Both the position numbers and the translations under genes were made by a program. From positions 87,519 through 151,518 of the forward strand of contig BDDD01002951.1 of the NCBI GenBank assembly GCA_001972305.1: DNA of 64,000 bases, in the 5' to 3' direction. Shown here one piece after another: positions 39,990 to 50,584 of this stretch (positions are counted from its first letter, which is position 1; each line of letters begins with the position of its first letter). Below the pieces are notes generated by a model. That model searched no databases and had not been told where the DNA came from. It saw only the letters and a program-made list of their open reading frames with translations. The stretch comes from Cephalotus follicularis. Its lineage: Eukaryota > Streptophyta > Magnoliopsida > Oxalidales > Cephalotaceae.

Positions 39990-40775
39990 CTTGTTTACAT
40001 ATAAAAACAGATTCAAAGAAGAGTGAAAGTCTCTAGGACTATAGGTGTATTAATATTCGATCATACTTGAATGGATTGTTGTTATTAATTGATGATTGCC
40101 GGTTGATCGAATGATTGTGTGCGATGGATGATTGTTTGCTGAGTATAGAATTTTCTGCATTACCATATGTTCATCAAACTCCCCTGTTAAGGTCAACACG
40201 TCGACACTTGGCTGATAGCGTCGACGCCTTGAAGTGATCAGTTGACACCTGGAGAATAGTGAGTCGACGTAATATGTGTTTCTTCGCGATTCTGTGCACT
40301 AATCAGCACAACACGTCGATACATAGTGTTTACGCGTAACTTGATAGCACAACGCGTTAACGCGATTCATGATTGCTGGTTAATGCCTAAGGAAATGGAC
40401 GATCATGTAAGCGCATACCGTTAAACACGTAAGTTAGATATGTGTATTGATGTAAAGGATGAGAATTGATTCACATATTGAGAAATTTAAATGATTATAT
40501 CTGTATTTGGAATAGTATATTTCTGGTTTAAATTGCGGTTGCTGAGGGCTGAGCCCATTATGAACTGTTAATTCCTCCTTCGGGATTGTGGTATATGTAA
40601 ATTGTGTTTTCTTTATAAGGGGCATAGGTCCGATAAACGAATACTACATGCCCGATTTTCGTAAAATTCTAAAGTTTTAAATTTATAGCACTTTTGGATG
40701 ATGAGATTTAAGGAATGAAAGGAAGTGATCGTGTGTCGGGTCGTGGGGATTTCCCTCACGGTTTGGGGCGTGACA
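39990..40775 (+). repeat. Gypsy LTR 3' part inside the CACTA element
   Basis: LTR-like sequence ending CACGGTTTGGGGCGTGACA at 40775, the style of gypsy B/C LTR ends. It carries its own TCGA array (40199-40330: CACGTCGACACTT, GCGTCGACGCC, CAGTTGACACC, GAGTCGACGT, CACGTCGATAC). The left limit is approximate. It was probably inserted or captured after the gene fragments. Confidence 0.6.
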
Positions 40776-40808
40776 CACACACACATGTGTGTGTGTGTGT
40801 GTGTGTAT
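40771..40808 (+). repeat. CA/TG microsatellite
   Basis: ACACACACACA then TGTGTGTGTG..., an inverted dinucleotide run next to the LTR end. Confidence 0.9.
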
Positions 40809-41104
40809 GTGCACGCATGCATTTTGTTTTTCTTGTTGAGGTTGGCGATTACTTCAAAGGACCAGTACTATGACCCTAACGGATTTCTTCGCCTATATAT
40901 ATTAGGGTTTCTTCGCCTATATATATTCTCTTGTATTGTGTGAGAGCTTGTAACAAGAGAGAAGTGAGGAGACTATTGATCAATATTCTATTTCTCTTGT
41001 ATTGGAATATATTCATAGATTTTGGGAATATATGATATTGGATTCAATAAAGATCTGATTATTAAAGATTTAAATGAATTTTATTTTTATTTTCATTTTT
41101 ATTT
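40809..41104 (+). other. Sequence between LTR fragment and CACTA subterminal region
   Basis: Includes a repeated TTTCTTCGCCTATATATATT (40885-40926) and GAGCTTGTAACAAGAGAGAAG, wording common in copia LTR leaders. No coding. Origin unresolved. Confidence 0.4.
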
Positions 41105-41429
41105 TTAAAAACACCTTTTGAAATGGATTTTTTCCGTTTCAAAAGTGTTGCTTTTCCGTTTCAAAAGGCCTTTTGAAACAGTTTTGAAACGGAAAAATGG
41201 AATTTCAAAAAAGGGGCGTTTCAATAGCCCCTACCTTTTGAAACGGATGACCCGATCCGTTTCAAAAGGCCACCTTTTGAAACGGGTGATCCAATCTGTT
41301 TCAAAAGACTATTGAAACACCCCTTTTTTTTAAATTCCATTTTTTCGTTTCAAAACCGTTTCAAAAGGCCTTTTGAAACGGAAAAACAGGCCTTTTGAAA
41401 CAGACTCAAAAGGCCTGTTTTTTGTAGTG
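41105..41429. repeat. CACTA subterminal repeats and right terminal inverted repeat
   Basis: About a dozen copies of CCTTTTGAAACGG or its complement CCGTTTCAAAAGG, often back to back as CCGTTTCAAAAGGCCTTTTG, ending TTTTTTGTAGTG at 41429. In CACTA elements such subterminal repeats bind the transposition protein. Low-complexity frames here are not genes. Confidence 0.88.
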
Positions 41430-41432
41430 TAC

Positions 41433-41466
41433 AATCCGATATAAACAATTACAACATGGGGTTCAC
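41433..41466 (-). repeat. Gypsy B2 3' LTR, starting end
   Basis: 34 bp between the CACTA duplication and GGGGTTCACA (41466), the LTR start TGTGAACCCC on the minus strand. Completes the LTR interrupted at 36340. Confidence 0.8.
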
Positions 41467-41478
41467 ATCCACCCCTAC
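41467..41478 (-). other. Polypurine tract of gypsy B2
   Basis: TCCACCCCTACT, on the minus strand AGTAGGGGTGGA, abutting the LTR. Confidence 0.8.
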
Positions 41479-42065
41479 TTAGAGAAATCTCGTCCCGAGA
41501 TTCCCTAGTATCAAAACAAATGAGGATATACCTCTCACGTCTTCCTCACATTCCCATGTCGCTTCCTCAAGTCCATGGTATTGCCATAACACTTTAACCA
41601 GCCCAATACTCTTGTTTCTCAACTGCTTGACTCAGCGATCTATAATCTGGATTTGTGTCTCCTCAAAACTCATATATGCCCTTAACTCCAACGGCTCAAA
41701 CTGTAGCACATGGAGAGGATCTAGATGATACTTCTGCAACATCGATACATGAAAGACACTGTGCACCTCTGATAAGTTGGGAGGCAAAGCAAGTCTGTAG
41801 GCGACTGCACCTACCCTCTCAAGGATCTCGAAAGGTCCAATATACCATGGGGATAACTTTACTTTCTTGTCAAACTTCATAATTCCTTTAGTCAGCGAGA
41901 CTTTGACGAACACATGATCGCCCATTAAGAACTCTAGGTCTCACCATCGATGATCAGCATAGCTCTTTTGTCGATTCTGGGCTATTAGGACCCTTTTCTT
42001 GATAACACTGGCCTTCTTTTTCATCTCTTGCACATGCTTGGGACCCAAAAGACTCTGTTCACCTA
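41479..42065 (-). pseudogene. pol: Gypsy B2 integrase C-terminus and chromodomain
   Basis: From 41925: [45 protein letters not shown] and HVSMLQKYHLDPLHVL, stop at 41632-41634 region. The chromodomain continues after it: LRNKSIGLVKVLWQYH, EEATWECEEDVR. Upstream (42060-41930) degraded integrase linker (KSYADH). The integrase catalytic core and RNase H are absent: the sequence goes straight from here to RT thumb at about 42075. Confidence 0.85.
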
Positions 42066-42760
42066 CCTCAAGCCAACAAACTAGACTTCTATTACGTTTG
42101 TAAGAAGTTTCCAATCCATCACTGTATCTATCATAGCTGGGTCCACTGACAAACCAGCACTAGAGATAACATGACCAAGAAAAGCCACCTCTGATAGCCA
42201 AAACTCACATTTGCTGAACTTGGCATACAACCGATGATCTCTAAAAACCTGCAATGCCAAGTGCAATTGCTCCCCATGATCCTCCATGGTCCTAGAATAC
42301 ACCAAGATGTCATCAATGAAGACTACGATGAACTAGTCAAGATATGGACTAAACACTCTTTTCATAAGGCTAATAAATGAGGCAGGGGCATTAGTCACCC
42401 CAAAAGGCATTACCACGAACTCATAGTGTCCATATCATGACCTAAAGGCTGTCTTTGGAACATCTTCAGCTCTAACCCTGAGCTGGTGATATCCCGATCT
42501 CAAATCCAAATTAGAAAACACTGACGCACCTCTCAAATGATCGAATAACTCATCAATGTGCGGTAAGGGATAATTGTTCTTAACTATAACTCTGTCAAGC
42601 TACCGATAATCAATGCACATTCGAAGGGATCCATCATTTTTCTTCACAAACAGAACTGGCGCTCCCTATAGGGAAACGCTCGGTCTGATAAAACCTCTAT
42701 CGAGCAGCTCCTGCAACTGCAATTTCAATTCTTTCAATTATGGGGGAGACATACGATAAG
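42066..42760 (-). pseudogene. pol: Gypsy B2 reverse transcriptase
   Basis: In descending order: [105 protein letters not shown], the catalytic box [14 protein letters not shown] (about 42330-42295) and [24 protein letters not shown] is intact. Stops interrupt at PP/stop, SL/stop, YR/stop, RS/stop and LD/stop. The end of the thumb joins integrase C-terminus directly, so RNase H and the integrase core are deleted. Confidence 0.87.
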
Positions 42761-43465
42761 GAGCTCTTGATATCGATGCAATCAATGGCAACAGATCAAT
42801 CACAAATTACGTATCCCTCATTGGAGGTAAGGACTTCAACTCTTTTGGAAACACGTCAAGATACTCACTGACAACTGGGACATCCTATAACCTCGACACC
42901 CATCTCCTACCATCTGTCAAATGGGCCCACTGCAACTCTATCTCATAAGCCTATTTGCATGAAGGGCCGATATCATCTGTACTGGTTGATACTCTATTAT
43001 TACAATAAACTGGAACTGAGACTGCTTCAGTATGCTGAAGGTCACGACCTTCCTATAACAATCCACTTGAGTATAGTGTGTCGCTAACCAATCCATCCCG
43101 AGGATTGCATACAACTCATCCATCAGTAACACTATCAGATCAGCCATCAAAACACAGCCGGTGATCTCTATGGCACAAGACCTACACACCCATTCGGAGT
43201 AAACAGGTTCTCCTAATGGAGTGTTCACTTCCATGACAAAAGGCAAGGGTTCGGGTTCCACCTCGATATGACATAGAAAATGCATTGCAACATATGAATG
43301 AGATGAACCCGAATCTATGATAGTCCGTGCCATATGCAGGAATATAATAATTGTACCTCCAATAACTGAAGTTGATCCCGCTGCAGCTCTCTGGTCAATA
43401 GCATAGACTCTACCATGCACTGTAGGTGTCGATCCCATAGGTTTCTTACCACGATCTCCCCTCAC
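42761..43465 (-). pseudogene. pol: Gypsy B2 protease and linker
   Basis: Frame from 43465 to 42938 encodes GRVYAIDQRAAAGSTSVIGG, the active site ARTIIDSGSSHSYVA (D-S-G) and AILGMDWLATHYTQVDCYRK. It closes at 42938-42940; QPVQMISALHANRLMR is the usual lead to RT. The linker continues (VPVVSEYLDVFPKELKSLPP) with stops to 42761. The only protease retained by the minus-strand gypsy elements in the window. Confidence 0.86.
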
Positions 43466-43992
43466 TGTAGAAGGCGAACTGGTACGAGGACGACCTTGAT
43501 ACTGTTGTCGAGAACCACTGCCCTGCTGATAATCAATTCTTGGGTTCTGTTGAGAACCTCCCTAGGACCATCCTATGCCCTGATCGTGCTGATACCCTGG
43601 GCCAAACCTTCCACGAGGGAAACCCTAGCCATGTGGTCTGTAGCTCCCCAAATAATGCACTTTTCGGCCTTCCACCAACAATCTTCAGATGCATGATTAG
43701 TGAGTTGACAATACACGTAGGCCAACAAAAGCCTGACCACCACCACATGAAAACCTAGAGCGACCTCACTGTGCCCTATAGCTCATCTACCGAGAGCCTT
43801 GTCCTCTATGCCACTACTGTGAAATTGGAATATGTCCCCTATGTCCTAAAAAACCAGGTGGACTGCCAATATTATGAGGTGAACCACCCTGACTGGGGCT
43901 ACTGTTCCCTGATCTCTGGGACTTGTTACTGCTCCCAAAACTTCTCCCTGACTGCCAATCTGAAGAAGCAGGTCTACTGCTACTAGCCTGAA
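43466..43992 (-). pseudogene. gag: Gypsy B2 gag remnant with zinc knuckles
   Basis: Reads ASSSRPASSDWQSGRSFGSS and a Ser/Gly-rich tail near 43980-43850, then YCQLTNHASEDCWWKAEKC and GATDHMAR (43725-43640), two CCHC knuckles with cysteines replaced, and RIDYQQGSGSRQQYQGRP before the protease. The knuckle pattern (xYCxxxxHxxxxCWxxxxxCxxCGAxxH) is the one in C and D. Multiple stops and frameshifts. Cut at 43993 by a plus-strand B-family LTR. Confidence 0.75.
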
Positions 43993-44166
43993 TGTAAGCC
44001 CCGAGTTTTATATGCAATTTCTTGTACTCATATAATATTGTACAGTTCCGTATGATGGCATGGCATGTAGATGATATTATCATAATTACCTTTTGGCTAT
44101 TTCTGGATAGTGTGGGTTCAATAGAACCAAAAGGGTAGTTTTGAGATTTTCACCCAAAAGAAGTCT

Positions 44167-44180
44167 ACATATATATATAG
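44167..44180 (+). promoter_or_regulatory. TATA box candidate of plus-strand B LTR
   Basis: CATATATATATAG about 180 bp from the LTR start, followed by a CTCTCATTC/AGAGAGACAG leader. Positionally matched in B1 and B2. Confidence 0.5.
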
Positions 44181-44729
44181 ATAGTTTAGCTTCTCATAGA
44201 TGCTTCATCTCTCATATCCCATTCACTCTCATTCTCTCACCTCTTATTCTAGAGAGACAGTGAGAGAGGGAGTTAGAGAGAGAAAGCTTGGATTGGAGCA
44301 AAGAATGAGTCGTTGGACTCGTGACAGAGCATAAAACCTGAAGGAGGGATCAGATCTAGGATCCAACTGCTAGTTCTTCCAGATCTGTAAACCCAGTCGT
44401 TATCGAGGTAGGTTCTACATATATGCCTTGAACTCATGCATATTACTGCCTTATATGAATTGTGTTATTATGAACTTATAGATCAGGGCTAGATGAATAA
44501 TTAGGATCTCTGATTCACTTAATAATGGACAAAAATAGAGATCTGAGAGAGAATGGAGATTTTGAGCTTATAAGCCTTATCTCTTCTCTCCGCTGATTCT
44601 TGATCCACGAGTGTGGATCTTAGTGTTAAAGTGGTTCCTAAGTTATGATTGACCATTGGAGTTTATAACTCCCTTGGATGAAGTGTTAGACTGATTTAAA
44701 TGGTTTTGGGTTGAACTGCAAGAGGTGGC

Positions 44730-45410
44730 AACCTCAGTACTTGAAGGCGGACCTCAGTACTTGAAGGCGGACCTCAGTACTAGAAGGCAGACCTCGTACT
44801 TGAAGGTAGACCTCAGTACTAGAAGGCAAACCTCATACTTGAACGCAAGACCTCATACTTGAAGGCAAGACATCAGTACTAGAAGGCAGACCTCGTACTT
44901 GAAGGCAAGACCTCATACTTGAAGGCAAGACCTCGTACTAGAAGGCAGACCTTGTACTTGAAGGTAAGACCTCAGTATTAGAAGGCAGACCTCGTACTTG
45001 AAGGCAAGACCTCAGTACTGGAAGGCAAACCTCGTACATGAAGGCAAGACCTCGTACTTGAAGGCAAGACCTCAGTACTAGAAGGTAGAGCTTGTACTTG
45101 AAAGCAAGACCTCGTACTAGAAGGAAGACCTCGTACTTGAAACCAAGACCTTGGTACTAGAAGGCACACCTCCTACTTGAAGGTAAGACCTCAGTACTAG
45201 AAGGAAAACCTTGTACTTGATGGCTTGACCTCGTACTTGAAGGCAAGACCTCAGTGCTAGAAGGCAGACCTCGTACTAGAAGGTAGACCTAATACTATAA
45301 GGCAGAACTTGAACTAAAAGGCAAGACCTCAGTACTAGAAGGTAGACCTCGTACTACAAGGCTGACCTAGTACTAGAAGACAGACCTCGAGCTTGGAGGC
45401 ACACCTCAGA
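44730..45410 (+). repeat. Minisatellite, about 21-23-bp unit, about 30 copies
   Basis: Unit GACCTCAGTACTTGAAGGCA with variants CGTACTTG, CATACTTG, AGTACTAGAAGG; unit length alternates between 21 and 23 bp. Continuous degenerate tandem array, no fixed spacers. Its place in the LTR corresponds to the unrelated 51-bp array at 32978. Confidence 0.92.
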
Positions 45411-45666
45411 GGAAGAGATCATAGCTCCAAAGCTCAACGTCTAACATCCGGTCTTAGGAATACACTAAGGCTGTGTAGCCTAGGTGAACCCTTCTCTGAA
45501 CAAATGGTTTTCAATACTAATCACCCAAAGGGTTTATAGTTGTAGACCTCTAAGGTCATAGCTTTTGCTCAATATTGTTGAGCTCTGACAAGATAGCCCA
45601 CTTCCGATCTCCAGTATGTCATGGGGATTAGGGAGGTAGCCGCTTAGTCTGACAGAGGGACCGTAG

Positions 45667-45921
45667 GACCCACTTTAGCAGGGGAACCTATGGGTGAATT
45701 CTGCATTGTGAAGGGCCACGAGTACCCCGTGCATTACCAAAGGGATAGCATGACCCACTTTAGCAGGTGAACCTATGGGTGAATTCTGCATTGTGAAGGG
45801 CTGCAAGTATCCCATGAATTTCTAGAGGAGTCGCATGACCCACTTTAGTAGGTGAACCTACGGGTGAATCCTGCATTGTGAAGGGCCACGAGGACTCTGA
45901 ATAACCCCTTCTACCCTGTAT
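45667..45921 (+). repeat. Minisatellite, 85-bp unit, 3 copies
   Basis: Units beginning GACCCACTTTAGCAGG at 45667, 45752 and 45837; each includes GGTGAATTCTGCATTGTGAA. Confidence 0.92.
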
Positions 45922-46089
45922 GAGCTGTCCTAAAGAGACTAGCATTGAGGGGAGAGTTAATCATATCGACCTCGTGTGCTCTGTATTCTTCAGTCCTAAA
46001 GAGACTAGCTTTGAGGGGAAGGTCAACTAGAGCAACATTATCTTGTCTCCATCCACTGCGACACTAGTAGTGCGTAGACGATGGTGATG

Positions 46090-46340
46090 CTACCTCAAGT
46101 TGAGGAGGCCAAGGAATGCTTCTCTAGTACCTCGAGCCGAGGAGGCCAAGGAATCCCTCTCTACTACCTCAAGCCGAAGAGGTCGAGGAATGCCTCTCTA
46201 CTACCTTGAGCCGAAGAGGCAGAGGAATGCTTCTCTGATACCTTGAGCCGAGGAGGCCGAGGAATGTTTCTCTACTACCTGGAGCAGAGGAGGCTGAGGA
46301 ATGCTTATTCTACTATCTTGAGCAGAGGAGGCCGATGAGC
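46090..46340 (+). repeat. Minisatellite, about 41-bp unit, about 6 copies
   Basis: Unit CTACCTCAAGCCGAGGAGGC then CAAGGAATGCCTCT. Related single phrases (GCAGAAGAGGCCGAGGAGAG) occur at 33632 in the other plus-strand B LTR. Confidence 0.9.
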
Positions 46341-46349
46341 GTTTAGGCT

Positions 46350-48888
46350 TGTAGATGTTGGAATGGCTCAAAAAAAGGTTGGAAGATTTCCAGAATTAGG
46401 GTTTATGGTGACTTTCAAAAACATTTTAATTCCAATCAAATGGATATCCTAAATCCCAACTCCAGAATTGTCCCAACATGCCCTAGGATCTCTAATTAGG
46501 GTATCAATCAAACCTAGACAAAATCCCAAGCATGGTAAAGGGGCGGGTTGAAGCTAGGGTTACACAAACCATAGAAATGGTCACTCCAAAATTGCATTAA
46601 AGTAACACACCATAACCCTAACACATTTGGTCCATAACTCAAACCCTAACCCTAGGAAATCCATAGGGTTTTATAGGGTACAAAACCTACAAGAAAAAGG
46701 CATGGCTGGGACAATAATCCAAGCCCTCAAACACGACCTCAACAAGACACTAAATCCATCACAAGGAACACAAAATTTTAAGGAGATGAATTAGAATCAT
46801 TACCTAATTCTTTGCCCACAAACTTGGTGTTCCTTAAACCTTTGATTCAAAGCTCTTGTCTTCACATAAGTAGCTCCTCTAAGGCACGACTACAACATCT
46901 AAGAAGCATAGAAGCTGGAGGAGAAGGTTTGTGTTTCGATCACCTAAACTAATCTTCAAATAAGTAAAGATAGAATGAAGGAATCAAGCTATCTCCAACT
47001 ATTATGAAGTTTGGAGGGTAAGAGGTGAAGTTTGTAATCTTTTATCTTCAAAAGCTTCAAGCTCTTGATGTCTCCATTAAAGGAGCTCACTCTCACAGGT
47101 TGGAGAAGAGAAAGAGAGGAGAGAGCATATGGGTTGCATGTGTAAGGAGAGAATAGGTGAAAAGTGTATTATGTAAGTCATAAAAAAATATATTAAGACT
47201 TAAGTAATCTTAACCCATGAAGACTAGTCAAAGAGATATTTGTATAAAGCATTATGACTCACCATTTATCTCCATCAATTCACTTAAGGGGCTGGCCATA
47301 CTTCACCAAAAAGAGCCAGGTGCAATGCCTTCAACAAGGGACAAATGCAAATGACTATTCATTAGTTGAACTAGTAAACAATAATAGGCTATGTTTTAAC
47401 ATTTGGACAAAGCATTCTCTTGCAAATGCTAAGGACCAATTCTAGGCATAAGGAAGCAAAAAATTAAGCCCACAATGGGAAGCTTGTCCAAAGCCCAAAA
47501 TGCCACAAAGCCCACTTGCTCTCTCTACAAGTTAATGCCCAGTGCATTTACAAGTTACACAAACAATCCTTCACACGAAACATTCTATTATGGCAATGCA
47601 TGAACTCACTTCTAAAGAAATGATATATGTCCTACAAATAAAATGTTCACTAACAAAGTAATATCTCTCTTAAATGCTAACATCTCACTAAATGATATGT
47701 GTCACTCACACGTCAACCTATTCCAAAATCAGGCGGGACACAAAAGTCAGATTGGATTCAAGTACAATGATATATTTCCCAGAACATCCCAAAGTTCTGG
47801 TACGACCATCCCAATAGACTTTCGACTATCTAAACAGCCCAGGTGTGATATACAATCACCCCCGGATCCATGGAACAAAGTACCACATCTATCATACATT
47901 AACCGGATAACCTGTACTTTCCTCACTGTCATCGATTTATGTGTCATGTATCACTCATCATCTACGCTCTGACCGCGGACTAGGGTTAGGATTAATGTCA
48001 ACCATAGGTAAAGCCAAGATAATTATAATTCTAAGATCGCATTGAGACTTTCGAAAGACATCCCAGGAAACCTATTGTTTCCAATCTCCCAAGTGCCTGG
48101 CTAGGACTTTGAGTCTTTAATGGTCATAGATGTTATAGAGCCTATAACCCTTCAACATGGGTGTGATGATCCCATCTTGAGTACTCGCCCATACATCTCA
48201 ATGTAGCTCCCACAAGGCCTAAAGACAAACCTTTTGTCAGCACGTGGCTAGTGCTGGAGAAGGCAAAAATCAAAGTCAAACGATTACTAAACAATGCATG
48301 CCAGCCGCTCAGGTCTAAGGGCACAACGTAAATCACGTATGATCTACTAGTCACCTTTGACTATACACTACCGAGACAATAGGTACTCTATTGACAGAGG
48401 TGTTGACTCTCAAAATAGATAACCTATAGTGGGTCAGTTCAATGACATGCCTCCTGGCATGCACCCCGCATCAGCTTTAGGATAAACCCAAATGGCAATG
48501 AGATAATCCATCCTCCTTTACCATTCGGAGCAAGCATAACATGGCAAGTCTTTGCGGTTCATCAATTGCCAATTGAAAGTGAACCTCTGACTTGGAACGT
48601 TCTATCAGAAGGGAGTAAGGATCTCATTCTCATAACCTCTCGGTACAAGATCAGCCCCTCATACGACAGGGTGCTATATGTGTATTCAGTTAACATGGTG
48701 ATTAACTGATCTGTAGAGACGATTTGGGATAATACATATAGCAAAATGCAAATCTTACTGAATATGCACTATAGAACATGAATGGAACTAAGAATGTATG
48801 GACAAAGAGTGTATCATATGTAAAATACATATGGAACTAAGAATTTATGCAGCCACATCTTGGCTTGCAGGGACACCCCTATCTAACA
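46350..48888 (-). repeat. Copia Z 3' LTR
   Basis: On the minus strand starts TGTTAGATAGGGGTGTCCC at 48888 next to a polypurine stretch and copia RNase H sequence, which identifies it as a copia 3' LTR. 47650-48888 matches 30606-31810 inverted. A GA-rich leader is at 47090-47130. The lower limit near 46350 is uncertain. No coding; no clear TCGA array in this copy. Confidence 0.7.
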
Positions 48889-49480
48889 ATCTCCCACTTG
48901 TCCCTCAAGCCACAAAGACCTTCAGCCTAAGTCCATTGCATTCGCTAGCATAGCTAATGGCTTTGGTCAGTGGGTCTGCTAAGTTCTCTTTCACTGTGAC
49001 TCTCTCTATGGTGACATCTCTATTGTGATGTCTCCTATATTTCCTAAATCACATCTCTTCTGAGATGTTTCCACTTATTTGATCTACACGATCAAATGAT
49101 ACCGTTGTTGTATATGTTTGTTGCAGTAATGAGACCCGAGTTCCATGGCTTGTGCAAATGCCTCCATCAGTGTCACAGTCACCACAACTGGACAAATGAC
49201 GAATGGAATCTCTATAAAAGTTCAGTGATGAACTTTTGCATCCAAACCAGCTACCATTATCGATATCATAGGTTGTAACATACTTTCATTCTCTGGTGGA
49301 GTATGCAGTCCTTGGCTGCCACAAACTCCTTCAACTCACACAGCACTTCCGTTTAGGACCAACACATATCCTGAAACGGATTTGTGATCATCCCGATCAT
49401 AATTGAAATCGAGTCATTATAACTCATAAGTTCCAACTCACTATCATCTCCATATGTCAAGAAGGTATCCTGAGTCTCTC
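48889..49480 (-). pseudogene. pol: Copia Z RNase H, C-terminal part, and PPT
   Basis: ATCTCCCACTTGTCCCTC (48889-48906) is the polypurine tract on the minus strand. Beyond it, descending, the RNase H end reads VTIERVTVKENLADPLTKAI (about 49030-48960), a hallmark of copia RNase H tails, after degraded sequence with QQTYTTTVSFDRVDQISG. Several frameshifts and stops. Confidence 0.75.
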
Positions 49481-50584
49481 TCTCAGATATCATATTCTCT
49501 TGACAATTTCTCAGTGCGTCTCACTAGGATTAGACTGAAATCGACTAGCCATTCTCTAGGCATTGTGCAACATCAGGCCTAGTACTAAGTATGTCATACG
49601 TGAAGGAGCCCACATGCGAAGCATAAGGCAGCCTATTCATGCGTGTCCTCTCCTCAAAAGTCTTAGAATACATGCTCTTGGAAAGGTGAATTCCTTGGCT
49701 AATTGGCAGTAAGCCATATATGGAATTCTTTTCCATACCTTTTCAACACTCTACTGATGTACTGGCTTTGAGAAATCTCAAGCAATCAACTTGATCTATC
49801 ACTTATAGATCTTCATTCTCAAAATGTAGGAAGCTTTTCTAGAATCTTTTTCAGAGAAGTTCTTGGTTTATTGTACTATAACATGCCTGCATCATATCCA
49901 ATGTATAGTATGTCATTCATGTACATTACCAAGAAAGTGATTTCTGGGTTATCCTATTTCTGGTGCACATTATGTTTATCTATATCATTGATGAGGCCAA
50001 AAAGATTTTAATGGTCTTGTCAAATCGGATGTTTCAGCTACGGGATGGTTGCTTAAGGTCATAGGAAGACCATTGAAGTTTGCACCTTCTGTGCGAATTC
50101 TCCTCGGATGTAAACCGCTTGGTTTTGGAACATATAGATGTCCTCTTCAAGATAGCCCTTTTAGAAGGCTGTCTTGACATCCATTTTCCATAGCTCATTA
50201 TCACAATGAGTGCCAATAGCAAGTAGTATATGAATGGACTAAAGCATTGCAACTGTAGAGAAATTTTCGGTATAGTCAACCTCTTGTCTTAGCCTATACC
50301 CTTTCATGATCAATTGCGCTTTATAGGTTTTAACCTTATCCATTAACGCTAATCTTCAGCCTGAAGATATACTTGCATTCGATAGGATTTTATGCCTTCG
50401 GGTGTTTTTACCAAGTTATTACGTAGTAAGCGTATATGGAACCCATTACAGATTTTATGGCTTCTAGCCATGTCTTCAATTTAGTGCACTTCACTAATTC
50501 CTTGTAGCTAACAAGCTCGTCATTTCGCTGACAATAGGTTCATCAGTGTCTTTCATGAGAAAACCTTATTTCTCAGACTCTGTC
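49481..50584 (-). pseudogene. pol: Copia Z reverse transcriptase, degraded
   Basis: Fragments in order from 50560: a linker with SELVSYKEL-type sequence, ARLIMKG/YRLRQ, then QPSKRAILKRTS (50180), YDLKQPSRSWN (50050), the catalytic box as VMYMNDILYIG (about 49930), where the first Asp of YVDD is Asn, and GLLPISQGIHLSKSMYSKTF, RMNRLPYASHVGSFTYDILS, TRPDVAQC (49736-49560). Heavily broken. Cut at 50585 by gypsy B1. Confidence 0.8.

Larger units (their letters stand above)
36341..41429. mobile_element. Non-autonomous CACTA transposon with captured gene fragments
   Basis: 5089 bp. The left end CAATACAAGAAAAAGC and the right end (reverse complement CACTACAAAAAACAGG) are CACTA-type inverted repeats; the left has CACTA changed to CAATA. 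Subterminal repeats of CCTTTTGAAACGG in both orientations fill 41105-41420, with weaker ones at 36355-36415. The flanks are TAC on both sides, and removing the element restores a continuous B-family LTR. No transposase is seen. Inside lie exon fragments of a BLOS1-like, a DEG9-like and an RLT-like gene, all plus strand, with introns, then a gypsy LTR fragment. A Pack-CACTA. Confidence 0.85.
43993..46349 (+). mobile_element. Family-B LTR (plus) with expanded minisatellites
   Basis: Starts TGTAAGCCCCGAG, the B1 LTR start (TGTAAGCCCCAG). TATA candidate at 44167-44180, GA/CT-rich leader, the AGGTAGGTTCTACAT site at 44406. Then three different minisatellites (44730-45410, 45667-45921, 46090-46340). 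The LTR end (GTGACA) is not reached; a copia Z LTR follows at about 46350. It interrupts B2 gag. Confidence 0.8.

Noticed and set aside
40613-40943. Small protein with THTHTH/CVCVCV runs
   Set aside because: Translation of the CA/TG microsatellite at 40771-40808.
41118-41315. Basic KGHLLKR-repeat protein
   Set aside because: Translation of CACTA subterminal repeats.
44730-45410. CRISPR-like array
   Set aside because: Units are contiguous, about 22 bp, degenerate and without spacers, in a plant LTR; an ordinary minisatellite.
47643-47972. 109-codon frame in the Z LTR
   Set aside because: Lies inside a copia LTR, is not conserved as coding in the other Z LTR copy (30606-31810) and resembles no known protein.
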